A stretch of 64,000 nt of DNA from Bacillus_BD sp963765265 (GTDB lineage: Bacteria; Bacillota; Bacilli; Bacillales; Cytobacillaceae): assembly GCA_963765265.1 (NCBI GenBank), contig CAVXVN010000006.1:682001-746000 (forward strand), read 5' to 3'. A model generated the notes under the pieces. The model was not told where the DNA came from. It was given only the letters and a program-made list of their open reading frames with translations, and made no database searches. The translations under genes and the position numbers were made by a program. How positions within the stretch are numbered: the first letter of the stretch is position 1; the number at the start of each line of letters is the position of its first letter. Of this stretch, positions 27,548-37,112 are shown one piece after another.

Positions 27548-29677
27548 ATGGACTCACATTCCTATATGGATTTCCAAAATTCGGTCCCATTCCTTGCATT
27601 GGTCCATAGGCTGGAAAACCATACCCCATATGAGCAGGTTGTTGCATCGGATAGCCACCTTGCATCATTTGTGATGGGTGATAGCCAGGATGAACTCCAT
27701 ATCCACCTAAATGATGAAATGGCTTAGGACCACCACAACCACAATCATTTTTCATTGGTGGATAGGGTTGATAACCTGGAGTAGGCATTTGCATTGCCGG
27801 GAGAGTCATGCTCGGCATTTGACCTTGCATATATGGTGCGTTTTCCCCCATTTCAGGATAATCAAATTCTTCTGTCTCCCCTTGGACTTGTGGGGCAGGA
27901 TTATAAAAATTATTTTCCATTTCATTAGGCAATTGTTGCATTAAAGGAGAGGATTCTTCATACATATTTTCGTTTTCTAATTCTGGCATATAGGCTCCTT
28001 GAACTTGCGGGTATGGCATCTGATGCTCTGGCATATAGGCTCCTTGAACTTGTGGGTACGGCAGTTGCTGCTCTGGCATATAGGCTCCTTGAACTTGTGG
28101 GTACGGCAGTTGCTGCTCTGGCATATAGGCTCCTTGAACTTGTGGGTACGGCAGTTGCTGCTCTGGCATGTAGGCTCCTTGGACTTGTGGGTATGGCAGT
28201 TGCTGTTCTGGCATATAGGCTCCTTGAACTTGTGGGTACGGCATTGCTGCTCTGGCATGTAGGCTCCTTGAACTTGCGGATACGGCATTTGCTGCTCTGG
28301 CATGTAGGCTCCTTGAACTTGTGGGTACGGCAGTCTGATGCTCTGGCATGTAGGCTCCTTGAACTTGTGGGTATGGCATTGCTGCTCTGGCATGTAGGCT
28401 CCTTGAACTTGTGGGTATGGCATTTGATGCTCTGGCATGTAGGCTCCTTGAACTTGTGGATACGGCATCTGATTCTCTGGCATGTAGGCTCCTTGAACTT
28501 GTGGATACGGCATCTGATGCTCTGGCATGTAGGCTCCTTGAACTTGCGGATACGGCAGTTGCTGCTCTGGCATGTAGGCTCCTTGAACTTGCGGATACGG
28601 CATAGTCTGATGCCCTGGATAACAAGGATCTAGACACGGGTTATATCCTGGATAATGATTCGGCATAATTGGATATGGCATAGTCTGATATTGACCTCCT
28701 ATAGGTTGGTGAGCTGGTGTTTTGAAAATAGGTGATTCTTCATCCACGAACGGAATTTCCTGAACTAGTTCCTCTTTTACTGGTTTTACTTCTTCTTTAA
28801 TTGGTTCCACTTCTTTTACTGGTTTTACTTCTTCTTTAATTGGTTCCACTTCTTTTGTTGATTTTACTTTTTCTTTAATTGATTCCACTTCTTTTGTTGA
28901 TTTTACTTTTTCTTTAATTGATTCCACTTCTTTTGTTGGTTTTACTTTTTCTTTAATTGATTCCACTTCTTTTGCTGGTTTTACTTTTTCTTTAATTGGT
29001 TCCACTTCTTTTGTTGGTTTTACTTCTTTTTTGAGTTGCATTTCTTTTACTGGTTTTACTTCTTCTTTTACCTGTTTTACTTCCTCTTTTACTTCAGGAA
29101 GAATATTTACAGGCTTTTGTGGTAGTTGAGGCATTGGTACATTTGGTAGCTGGTATATTGGGTGGTTTATTTGCTGGTACATTGGGTTGGTAGTACTTTC
29201 GCCTGTTCATGTACATTTACATTAGGCATATTCATCAAAAAATAATTATTTATATCAATTTCTGGAATGATCGGTTGTGGCATTTTCGGAATGTAAGGTT
29301 TTTTTGGTTGCATTTTTGGTGCAGGTGTAATAGGCTTTTCTTTTATTGGTTGTTCTTGTACTGGCTAATGGTTGTTCTTTTGGCATTTCAACTGGAACCT
29401 CGGCTATTGGTGCTATGGGTTGCTCTTTTAGGATTGGTTGCTCTTTCTTTGGCATTTCTTTTTTTACACCCATATTAATTGTTGAATTTGGTGCCCCCAT
29501 TGGAGCTTCTTTCTTTATATTTACTCCAGCTGTGGGGACTTTTATTTTCATACCAGGCATAATCATATCTGGATTACTAAGCTGTGAATTCAACTTTTTC
29601 AACTCTTCGAAGTTCACGCCGTACTTCTTGGCTATTTTCCAAAGAGTATCCCCTTTTTGTACGATATGGATCTTCAC
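27480..29677 (-). CDS. safA: Spore coat morphogenetic protein SafA, highly repetitive, several frameshifts
   Basis: SafA organises the inner spore coat and binds the cortex through an N-terminal LysM. The GTG at 29677 with ggagggg upstream begins KIHIVQKGDTLWKIAKKYGV (LysM, residues 2-50). Then come a Pro/Lys-rich linker, six 13-residue KEVE(P/S)IKE repeats and fourteen 15-residue PYPQVQGAYMPE repeats. The C-terminal tail is rich in Gly, Tyr, Pro and Met (GYHPSQMMQGG) and ends at 27480. Frame changes are seen near 29360, 29185 and three times inside the 45-bp repeats (about 28383, 28333, 28244). Corrected, the protein is about 732 residues, much longer than the B. subtilis SafA I know (about 390). 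It neighbours nadA, as in B. subtilis. Confidence 0.88.
27984..28612. repeat. Fourteen tandem 45-bp units in safA
   Basis: Each unit encodes PYPQVQGAYMPEQQ-like 15-mers. I count 14 occurrences of the ggctccttg core with 45-nt spacing, except three intervals of 44, 46 and 44 nt that break and restore the frame. The units are close to identical. Confidence 0.9.
28777..29010. repeat. Six tandem 39-bp units in safA
   Basis: Each encodes a 13-mer of the type KEVEPIKEKVKPT. Consecutive copies differ by a few bases (P/S at position 5, K/E at position 9). Highly charged, probably helical. Confidence 0.88.
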
Positions 29678-29791
29678 TCTGATTTCCCCTCCTATGCATA
29701 AGTCCATACATTCTATGTTGAAGTGGGTAATGTGCTAACAACCTACATAAAAACTTATGCAACGGATGAAATAAATATGATTACAGAAAAA

Positions 29792-29844
29792 AGGTGTCCG
29801 TCCTCTAAAAAAGACAATTGTCTTATATTAGAGGACTGGACACC
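29792..29844 (-). terminator. Terminator of the nadBCA operon
   Basis: Long arms ggtgtcc-tcctctaa and ttagagga-ggacacc with mismatches enclose an inner aagacaa/ttgtctt stem, then a T-run on the minus strand. It lies just after nadA. The outer arms carry the GTGTC/GACAC theme seen at other gene ends in the window. Confidence 0.75.
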
Positions 29845-29863
29845 AAATATTCCTGCTGTTAAA

Positions 29864-30962
29864 CTATCTTTGCAGCATTCTATTTAACGCTAATTTCGCT
29901 TTTTCAGCGACTGATTCTTCTACTTTTATTATATTTTGATTATTTCCTTGTTCAATCGACTCTAGGCTCCAGGCTAAATGAGGTAAATCAATTCGATTCA
30001 TGGTCAGGCATGCACACATATATGGATTTAATGAAATAATATGCTTATCTGGATGCTCATTTATGATTCGATTCACTAAATTCATTTCCGTTCCAATTGC
30101 CCACGATGACCCTGGTTCCGACTTTTCAATCGCATTAATGATATAATTCGTTGAGCCGGCCATATCACTTAATGCCACTACCTCCCTAGAACATTCAGGA
30201 TGAACAATAATAGTCATGTCTGGATGCTGCTCACGAACACTTTGAACATTGGCAACTGTAAAGTTTTCATGTACAGAACAATGTCCTTTCCATAAAATGA
30301 CTTTTACATTTTCCAATGAGCCTTCATACTCCAATTTATTTTCAATTGGATTCCAGACAGCCATTTCATCTAATGAAACACCCAAATTGAATGCTGTATT
30401 TCGACCTAAATGTTGATCTGGCAGAAATAAAATTCTTTCCTTTTGTTCAAATGCCCACTCAACCATTTTTTCTGCATTAGAAGAAGTAACCGTTGCTCCC
30501 CCATGCTCTCCAACAAACGCTTTAATTGCGGCTGTTGAATTGATATAAGTTAACGGAAGAATCGTTTCACCAAATGTATCCATCAATATTTCCCATGCTC
30601 GTTCTGTTTGGTGAATATCCGCCATATCTGCCATTGAACAACCCGCACGCATATCTGGTAAATAAACTTTCTGATTAACTGTTGTTAATATATCAGCGGT
30701 TTCTGCCATAAAATGAACCCCACAGAACACAATATACTCTGCTTCACGGTTCTTCAGCGGATAACTGGGCAAGTACCAAAGAATCTCCCTTAGCATCCGC
30801 AAACTGAATGACCTCATCCTTTTGATAATGATGACCTGGAATAAATAATCGACTGCCTAATCTTGCTTTTACCTCTCTAACTCGATTCTCTAACTCTTCT
30901 GTAGACATTTGTTTGTATATATCTGGAATCATATTTTTATTAACTGTTTGAAAAATACTCAT
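29864..30962 (-). CDS. nadA: Quinolinate synthase NadA (one frameshift)
   Basis: NadA is a [4Fe-4S] enzyme that condenses iminoaspartate with dihydroxyacetone phosphate to quinolinate. The N-terminal part from 30962 has FIPGHHYQKDEVIQFAD. The frame shifts by +1 at about 30755-30770. The rest has YIVFCGVHFMAETA, DMRAGCSMADMA, VTSSNAEKMVEWA, VHPECSREVV and PYMCACLTMNR (iron-sulfur Cys). Removing one base gives 365 residues, the Bacillus form. It is the third gene of nadB-nadC-nadA. Confidence 0.92.
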
Positions 30963-31010
30963 TTCCCCACACCCTTTTTTATAATGAGAGCCAAATGAAA
31001 CACTAATAAT

Positions 31011-31847
31011 CTATCCGATCCTAACCTTCACACTAATATCAAGAGCCTTCACTGTATGTGTTAAAAAGCCGAGTGAAATAACATCTACACCTGTATCACT
31101 GTAACTCGCTAGATTAGAAAGATTAATTCCACCCGAAGCTTCTGTTTTAATTTCACTTGGAACTAAGCCAATCCAAGCTTTGATTTCGTCTGGTGTACGA
31201 TTATCAAACATAATAACATCTGCTTTAGCCTTGACTGCCTCTATTACTTGTTCCTTTGTTTCGGTTTCCACTTCAATCTTTACCATATGACCAAGTTGAG
31301 AACGAGCCATTTCTACCGCCTTTGTAATAGATCCCGCAAAGGAAATATGATTATCTTTAATCATCACTGCATCATATAGTCCAAAACGATGATTGACTCC
31401 ACCACCACATTGGACGGCATATTTTTCAAGCATCCTTAAACCAGGCGTTGTTTTTCTTGTATCAGTAATTCTGGTATGTGAACTATTTAATGTTTGAACG
31501 GCTTCATTTGTTTGCGTCGCGATTCCGCTCATTCTTTGCACAAGGTTTAAAACAACGCGCTCTCCTTGTAATAAACCGGATACCCTTCCCTTTACGGTTG
31601 CAAAAGATTGCCCGATTTCAATTCTTTCACCATCTCTTACTTTTAAATTCACTTCAGCATCTGCGTCTAAAAGAGTAAATCCTGTGCGGATCACCTCTTC
31701 CCCGCAGAATATTCCATTTGACTTTGCAATAAACACGATCTCTCCCTCTTGTTTATCACCAAAGATCAACTCAGTTGAAACATCACGATCCCCAATATCT
31801 TCAAGAAAAAACTGTTCCAGTTGTAAGCGTAATTTCAATTTGTTCAA
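31011..31847 (-). CDS. nadC: Nicotinate-nucleotide diphosphorylase (carboxylating) NadC
   Basis: NadC converts quinolinate plus PRPP to nicotinate mononucleotide and CO2. Motifs visible: FFLEDIGDRDVSTELIF, NLVQRMSGIAT, ITDTRKTTPGLR, AVQCGGGVNHRFGLYDAVMIKDNH, EVETE and EASGGINLSNL. The TTG at 31847 is preferred: ggtgat (31851-31856) sits in front of it and it gives the family N-terminus. A GTG at 31856 overlaps that site. It overlaps the nadB end by 47 nt, implying coupled translation. Confidence 0.93.
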   Translation of the reverse strand: MNKLKLRLQLEQFFLEDIGDRDVSTELIFGDKQEGEIVFIAKSNGIFCGEEVIRTGFTLLDADAEVNLKVRDGERIEIGQSFATVKGRVSGLLQGERVVLNLVQRMSGIATQTNEAVQTLNSSHTRITDTRKTTPGLRMLEKYAVQCGGGVNHRFGLYDAVMIKDNHISFAGSITKAVEMARSQLGHMVKIEVETETKEQVIEAVKAKADVIMFDNRTPDEIKAWIGLVPSEIKTEASGGINLSNLASYSDTGVDVISLGFLTHTVKALDISVKVRIG

Positions 31848-33379
31848 TGGTATCACCCTTTATTTGTTGAATAATTTGTTTGTTTTCCCAGTTTTTATCC
31901 TCATTTGGATAATCTGTACGCAGATGTCCTCCACGACTTTCTGTCCTTTGTAAAGCTGCTTTTGTGACAAGCCAAGAACAGATCAACATAAAAACTTTAT
32001 TTATATCTTCAATCGGTAAACGATCTATATCTGCGTTCACCCATTCATTAACCTCAAACTCTTCAAGATACTTTAGTTGTTTTTCAAGAGAATCTTTTGT
32101 TCGAGCAATCCCTGTACGGTCCATCATGGTTGTTTTTAATTTTTCAATATCTGGTAGTTTACTAGGGAATGAAGTGGTTTTTACTCCCTTTAAGCTTCTC
32201 ATTTGTTTCCGTTGCTTAACATCTGATTGATTAATAAAGCTCGCTAAACGATTACCGAAAAAGAGTCCTTCTAATAAGGAATTACTTGCAAGTCGATTCG
32301 CACCATGTACACCCGTGCATGCCACTTCACCAATGGCATACAAACCAGGTATTGTGGTTTGCCCATTTAAATCAGTACAAATTCCACCCATTAAAAAGTG
32401 ACTACCTGGTACGACCGGAAGCATTCCGGTTTTAATATCAATTCCATTTTCCTTACAAATGGATGAAACGGTTGGAAAATGAGATTCAAAATCTTTAAGA
32501 GAAGAGATATCCAAATACACGGTGTGCCCGTCTTTTAACTTGTTATAAATGGTTTGTGAAACAACATGTCTCGGAGCCAAGTCTTTATATGGATGAACGC
32601 CCTCCATAAAATAAGTGCCGTCCTCTGTTACAAGCCTTGCCCCTTCACCTCTTACCGCTTCTGAAACAAGACCAACACCTTTTCCTCCTGCTGATAAAAG
32701 GGTTGGGTGAAACTGAACAAATTCCATATCTGCTAGTTCGGCTCCAGCACGGTACGCCAGAGCAATCCCGTCCCCAGACACAGTCTCAGCACTAGAGGTA
32801 AAACTGTAAATTTGTCCTAGACCACCTGTCGCAATGACCACGTGATCAGCTAGTATCTGAACATCATTCCCGTCTTTGTCTTTGCCTTTAACTCCAAAAC
32901 ATCTATTTTGACTGATCATTAAATCATAAACGATCGTATTTTCCATTATGGTTACATGGTTAATTTGGTTTTTTAGAAAGTCAATAACGGTCTTCCCTGT
33001 TGAGTCTCCACCACCATGGACAATTCTTTTCTCACTATGTGCCCCTTCTAAACCGAGCTTAACATGTCCGGAATCATCACGATCAAAAGGACAGCCATCC
33101 AATAATAGTTCATTTATTAAATGTGGTGCCTCTTTCGTCATCAGGTCTACCGCTTCACTGTTATTATGGAATCGACCTGCCTCCATCGTATCAAGGTAGT
33201 GCTTGTATGGATCATCATTAGGAGACAAAGCCACTGAAATTCCGCCCTGAGCCAAATAAGAATTACTTGTAGTAATCGATGATTTTGTGATAATAATCAC
33301 ATTTAATTCGTGGATTTAATTTTTTTGCCAACTGTAACGATGCTATACCACTGCCAATAATGATTACATTTGCTTGCAT
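31801..33379 (-). CDS. nadB: L-aspartate oxidase NadB (frameshift near N-terminus)
   Basis: This FAD enzyme oxidises aspartate to iminoaspartate, the first step of NAD synthesis. The real start is ATG 33379, giving MQANVIIIGSGIASLQLAKKL (Rossmann GxGxxS). The frame shifts +1 at about 33296-33306. Conserved motifs follow: SYLAQGGIS, IVHGGGDSTGK, GGLGQIYSFTS, HPTLL, GVHGANRLASNSLLEG and RGGHLRTDYP. Removing one base gives 525 residues. Expression is presumably repressed by NiaR through the operator in the nifS-nadB gap. Confidence 0.92.
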
Positions 33380-33410
33380 GTTCCTTTCATCGCCCTTCCA
33401 AAGTTAACAG

Positions 33411-33422
33411 GTGTCTTGACAC
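33411..33422. promoter_or_regulatory. Candidate NiaR operator (perfect palindrome GTGTC-TT-GACAC)
   Basis: A perfect 5-bp inverted repeat lies in the gap between divergent nadB and nifS, preceded by acag. NiaR (YrxA) is known to repress nadBCA and nifS in bacilli, and its gene is present here. The palindrome overlaps the -35 of the nifS-side promoter. Assignment rests on position and symmetry. Confidence 0.6.
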
Positions 33423-33444
33423 ATATCTTCACATAGATTTAAAC
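33416..33444 (+). promoter_or_regulatory. Sigma-A promoter of nifS-niaR
   Basis: TTGACA (33416-33421) is followed after 17 nt by TTAAAC (33439-33444). The -35 is inside the GTGTCTTGACAC palindrome, so operator binding would directly block polymerase. Confidence 0.6.
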
Positions 33445-33592
33445 TGATGACAAGTCTTTTTTTATTTTTCCATCCGTACATAACGTTTGAAAATAAGCTC
33501 TATAACTAGTAAACTAGTACATTACTCTTTTATTCAATTAAAATCATTCATCATTTGTGACTCATAAACAACAGAAAAGTGGGTGTCAACCA

Positions 33593-34729
33593 TTGAAATA
33601 TTTCGACTATGCTGCAACTACTCCACTTGATCTTGAAGCAGCTGAGACCTATGTAAAAGCAGCGACTGAATACTATGGAAATACAGGAAGTCTTCATGAT
33701 GTAGGTAGTACAGCAAAAGATATTTTAGAGAACTGCCGTCAAGAATGGGCAAACTTGCTTGATGTTTTCAAAGAAGGTATATACTTTACAAGCGGTGGTT
33801 CAGAGAGTAATCACCTTGGAATACATGCACTCCTATCCGCAAAGAAAAAAAAGGGATTCCACATTATTTCAAGCATGGCAGAGCATTCATCCATCCAAAG
33901 CACATTAAAAGCATTATCACTACAAGATTATGAAATTACTCTCTTACCCCTTAATAACAACGGACGAATCGATTTCCAAAAGCTAAAAGCTGCGACAAGA
34001 AAAGATACTGTATTAATTGCCGTTCAGCATGGGAATTCAGAGATCGGTTCGCTTCAGCCAATTGAGGAGATTGGAGAATGGTGTAAAGAACAGAATATTT
34101 TATTTCATAGCGATTGTGTCCACACAATGTGTAAAATAGATCTAACAAGGATAGCGAAAATAGTGGACAGTTTTGCTATATCCTCTCATAAATTTTATGG
34201 TCCAAAAGGAATTGGGGCTGTTTATGTTAATCCAAAACATGCCTGGAAATCCTATTATCCGGGTACCACTCATGAAAATGGTTTTCGACCTGGGACGTTA
34301 AATGTTCCAGCGATTGCTGCCATGACTGTTGCAGCGCAAAAAGGCATTTCACAGCAAAATGAATTATTCAATCATGCTAAGAAACTGCGCGATTTACTGC
34401 TCACTACAATGGATGAGGTTAAAGATTTTCTCACTATATATAGCAGTGACGAAATCCACCAATTGCCACATACTCTTGCATTACGAATAAACGGAATTGA
34501 AGGGCAATGGGTAATGCTTGAGTGCAACCGGCTTGGATTTGCTATTTCTACCGGTAGTGCCTGTCAAACAGGTCTCACCTCCCCTTCCAAAACAATGGTG
34601 GCTATGGGTGTTCCTGAAAAAATGGCAAAAGAGTTCATTCGTATCTCATTTGGGCGAGATACAACAGAACAAGACGTAATAGCGCTAGGGAATGCGCTTG
34701 TAAATATCATTCACAATAAACAACGTTAA
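33593..34729 (+). CDS. nifS: Cysteine desulfurase (NifS/NadZ-type)
   Basis: This PLP-dependent class V aminotransferase-fold enzyme mobilises sulfur for the NadA iron-sulfur cluster. Motifs: FDYAATTPLD, GGSESNHLG, SMAEHSSI, QHGNSEIGS, HSDCVHT, SSHKFYGPKGIG (PLP lysine) and STGSACQTG (persulfide Cys loop). The TTG at 33593 starts the family sequence and has gtgggtgt before it; the frame is open to 33557. It is divergent from nadB and 20 nt ahead of niaR. Confidence 0.9.
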   Translation: MKYFDYAATTPLDLEAAETYVKAATEYYGNTGSLHDVGSTAKDILENCRQEWANLLDVFKEGIYFTSGGSESNHLGIHALLSAKKKKGFHIISSMAEHSSIQSTLKALSLQDYEITLLPLNNNGRIDFQKLKAATRKDTVLIAVQHGNSEIGSLQPIEEIGEWCKEQNILFHSDCVHTMCKIDLTRIAKIVDSFAISSHKFYGPKGIGAVYVNPKHAWKSYYPGTTHENGFRPGTLNVPAIAAMTVAAQKGISQQNELFNHAKKLRDLLLTTMDEVKDFLTIYSSDEIHQLPHTLALRINGIEGQWVMLECNRLGFAISTGSACQTGLTSPSKTMVAMGVPEKMAKEFIRISFGRDTTEQDVIALGNALVNIIHNKQR

Positions 34730-34749
34730 TTAGAGAGGATCATATAAAA

Positions 34750-35295
34750 ATGATGGAAAAAAGAAAAGTATTTGGAGAGGAAAGGCGAGCACTATTAATC
34801 AGCCTTTTAAAAGAAAGTGATCGACCCTTAACTGGAAGTGAATTGGCCTCTATAACGAATGTAAGTAGACAAGCCATTGTGGGAGATATTACATTATTAA
34901 AAGCCAAGAATGAACCCATCATCGCTACAAGCCAAGGTTATATATATATTAAAAACAGTTTACAAACCACAATCTATGAGCGAACAATTGCTTGCAGCCA
35001 TCCACCTGATCGGACGGAGGAAGAATTATATATTTTAGTCGACCATGGCGTTACTGTTAAAGATGTAAAAATTGAACATCCCGTATACGGAGATCTGACT
35101 GCTTCCATCCGGGTCTCTAACCGAGAAGAAGTTAAACAATTTATCACTAAAATAAAAAGGACAAAGTCCTCCTATTTGCTAGAACTTACAGATGGGATTC
35201 ATCTTCATACAATTAGTGCCCAAACAGAAAAAGCATTAAATGAGGCAGAGAATGCTTTAAGAAATGCACATTTCTTGATTGAAACCAGCGAATAA
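34750..35295 (+). CDS. niaR: Transcriptional repressor of NAD biosynthesis NiaR (YrxA)
   Basis: NiaR is a nicotinate-responsive repressor of nadBCA and nifS. The 181-residue protein has an N-terminal HTH_11 domain (RRALLISLLKES, LTGSELASITNVSRQAIVGDITLLK). The C-terminal 3H domain carries its three conserved histidines (VDHGVTVKDVKIEHP, HLHTISA region). It is downstream of nifS in one operon, so it is probably autoregulated. It ends in a strong hairpin. Confidence 0.93.
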   Translation: MMEKRKVFGEERRALLISLLKESDRPLTGSELASITNVSRQAIVGDITLLKAKNEPIIATSQGYIYIKNSLQTTIYERTIACSHPPDRTEEELYILVDHGVTVKDVKIEHPVYGDLTASIRVSNREEVKQFITKIKRTKSSYLLELTDGIHLHTISAQTEKALNEAENALRNAHFLIETSE

Positions 35296-35296
35296 G

Positions 35297-35347
35297 AAAG
35301 AAGCAGTTCCCTAAAAGTGTCAGACACTTTTAGGGAACTGCTTCTTT
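35297..35347. terminator. Perfect 24-bp hairpin terminator between niaR and pheA
   Basis: Perfect arms (35297-35320 and 35324-35347) with a 3-nt loop, ending in AAA/TTT on both strands between convergent genes. The tip is agtgtcagacact. Confidence 0.9.
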
Positions 35348-35357
35348 AGCTTATAAC

Positions 35358-36212
35358 TTATCTTTGTAAATGATAGTAAGGATAGCTGCCTAAAACTTTC
35401 ACATGACAATCCAGTGCTTCTAGTTCTGCAATGGCACCAGGGATCAATACGTCATCCAGTTTCGTATCAATGTCAATGATAAAGAAATAATTTCCGAGTC
35501 CTGTTTTTGTTGGTCTGGACTCTATTTTAATTAAATTTAAGTTCCTCCAAGCAAATGCGGATAACACTTGATGAAGCGCTCCAGAGCGGTCGGAGGGCAA
35601 TGTAACCATGAGGGTTGTTTTATACCCTATAAAGTTTGGCTTTTCAGTGGACAAATCAAGGGGTTGTTTCGATAAAAAAATAAAGCGAGTACGGTTGTAA
35701 TCAAAATCATGAATATCTGGTTTTGCAACCACAAGTCCATATTCTTTTGCAGCTAATTCATTGGCAATTGCGCCAATTGGCAAGTCTGGATGTTCCATGA
35801 CAAATTGTGCTGCAGCTGCGGTTGAAGTCACGCCCTCTGCTTTCGCATCTTTTAGTGTATGATGCAAAAATTTATGACATTGAGCAATGGCATGTGTATG
35901 GCTATAGACTTTTTTTATTTCTTCCCATTGATTAAGTTGATTTGGATGTACGAGAAAATGTTGACGAATTGGAGCTGAAATTTCTCCTCTAACAGGTAAA
36001 TCTACCGCATGAATCAAATAGTCCAGGGTAATGTTCACAGACCCTTCCAGTGCATTCTCAAGAGGTACAACTGCTATATCTATTTCATCATTCACAACGG
36101 CATCAATACAGTCTGGAATCGTCGAATAGGCAATGGATTCATAATCTGGAAACATTTCACGAACGGCCAAATCAGTAAATGTTGCTTTTGGACCTAAATA
36201 ACCTGTTTTCAC
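35358..36212 (-). CDS. pheA: Prephenate dehydratase
   Basis: PheA converts prephenate to phenylpyruvate for phenylalanine synthesis. It has 284 residues. The periplasmic-binding-like PDT domain shows GYLGPKATFTDLAV, VPLENALEGSVN and NRTRFIFLSKQ. The C-terminal ACT domain shows SGALHQVLSAFAWRNLNLIKIESRPTK for Phe feedback. The GTG at 36212 is preferred over the TTG at 36221, which is only 2 nt from ggag. It is in the obg-pheB-pheA order typical of Bacillus. Confidence 0.94.
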   Translation of the reverse strand: MKTGYLGPKATFTDLAVREMFPDYESIAYSTIPDCIDAVVNDEIDIAVVPLENALEGSVNITLDYLIHAVDLPVRGEISAPIRQHFLVHPNQLNQWEEIKKVYSHTHAIAQCHKFLHHTLKDAKAEGVTSTAAAAQFVMEHPDLPIGAIANELAAKEYGLVVAKPDIHDFDYNRTRFIFLSKQPLDLSTEKPNFIGYKTTLMVTLPSDRSGALHQVLSAFAWRNLNLIKIESRPTKTGLGNYFFIIDIDTKLDDVLIPGAIAELEALDCHVKVLGSYPYYHLQR

Positions 36213-36447
36213 TTTTAACAATTCTCCTTACCTTATATTTTATCTATGTTAATGAATTTGTTTATCATTATTGACTTATCCAGGTGAATTGTCATCAAAA
36301 ATCACTAACATTAATTATCCAAATTTATATTTTAGAAACACTTTATCACTTTACTAAATCTATGTACAACAAAAGGTTTATGGCCTCTAAAACTTATTGT
36401 TTCTATGAAATTTCGATTAAAAAAAGTGCTGATACAAGTACGTTTAC

Positions 36448-36906
36448 TCACGCACCCGAACCGAGCACCTCTACCTTCTCAACAAATTCCAATTGTCTTA
36501 ACTGTGTTAATAGCTCATCAATATCCATTTCCATTCCTGAAGTATTAAGCGAAAGAGTTACATTTGCTCTTCCTTGTAAAGGAATCGTTTGATGGATCGT
36601 AACCAAATTACAACCAGTTGAAGCAACAAGAGTTAAAAGATGTGAAAGAGTTCCTGAACGATCCTCCAAGTAAAAAAACAAGGTAATCAAACGTTCTTTA
36701 ACCATCGTGTGAAAGGGAAAAACAGTATCACGATATTTATAAAATGCACTTCGACTTAAATCAACACATTGAACAGCATCCCAAACCGATTCAACTTTTC
36801 CCCTTTCAATCATTTCCTTTGCATCAAGCGTTTTTTTCATTGCCTCTGGCAGTACATCTTCTCGTACTAAATAAAACTTTTTATTTTCTGTTTTTTTTTG
36901 TTTCAT
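36448..36906 (-). CDS. pheB: ACT domain protein PheB
   Basis: This 152-residue protein has a short N-terminal helical region (KFYLVREDVLPEAMKKTLDAKEM). A C-terminal ACT domain (about 75-148) follows: ITLFFYLEDRSGTLSHLLTLVASTGCNLVTIHQTIPLQGRANVTLS. The exact role is not settled; family members lie next to pheA. The start ATG follows ggaggg. It is separated from pheA by 226 nt. Confidence 0.9.
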   Translation of the reverse strand: MKQKKTENKKFYLVREDVLPEAMKKTLDAKEMIERGKVESVWDAVQCVDLSRSAFYKYRDTVFPFHTMVKERLITLFFYLEDRSGTLSHLLTLVASTGCNLVTIHQTIPLQGRANVTLSLNTSGMEMDIDELLTQLRQLEFVEKVEVLGSGA

Positions 36907-36924
36907 TCTTCTCCCTCCAAAAAG

Positions 36925-37060
36925 AATAGCGCAAAGCGCCTACTTGTCCGTCCACGGCGATTGTCTAGACTAGATGTATCGCTCACGCAGAAGCCCGACT
37001 GACATTTCTAAGGGCCCTTGTATCTTCGTAGGCACTTGCACATCCTGTGCGGCAAGGCTA
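36925..37060. repeat. Dispersed repeat in the obg-pheB gap
   Basis: This G+C-rich intergenic block starts agcgcaaagcgcc and contains gcacatcctgtgc near its right end, words shared with 21520-21622. A further inverted pair, gatcgatttttaa/ttaaaaaccgatc, follows at about 37060-37090. No gene was found. Confidence 0.5.
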
Positions 37061-37112
37061 GATCGATTTTTAAGTTTTAAAAACCGATCTTTTTAAACTT
37101 TTATGAAGAAAA

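Noticed and set aside
27984..28612. Regular 45-bp array that could be mistaken for CRISPR
   Set aside because: Units are contiguous and encode a 15-residue motif in safA; there are no unique spacers.
28013..28633. Long plus-strand open frame (206 codons) opposite safA
   Set aside because: It is an antisense shadow of the coding repeats with Leu/Ala-rich low-complexity translation and no ribosome site.
36284..36592. Plus-strand 102-codon frame over the pheB 3' end
   Set aside because: Mostly antisense to pheB and lacks a start signal.
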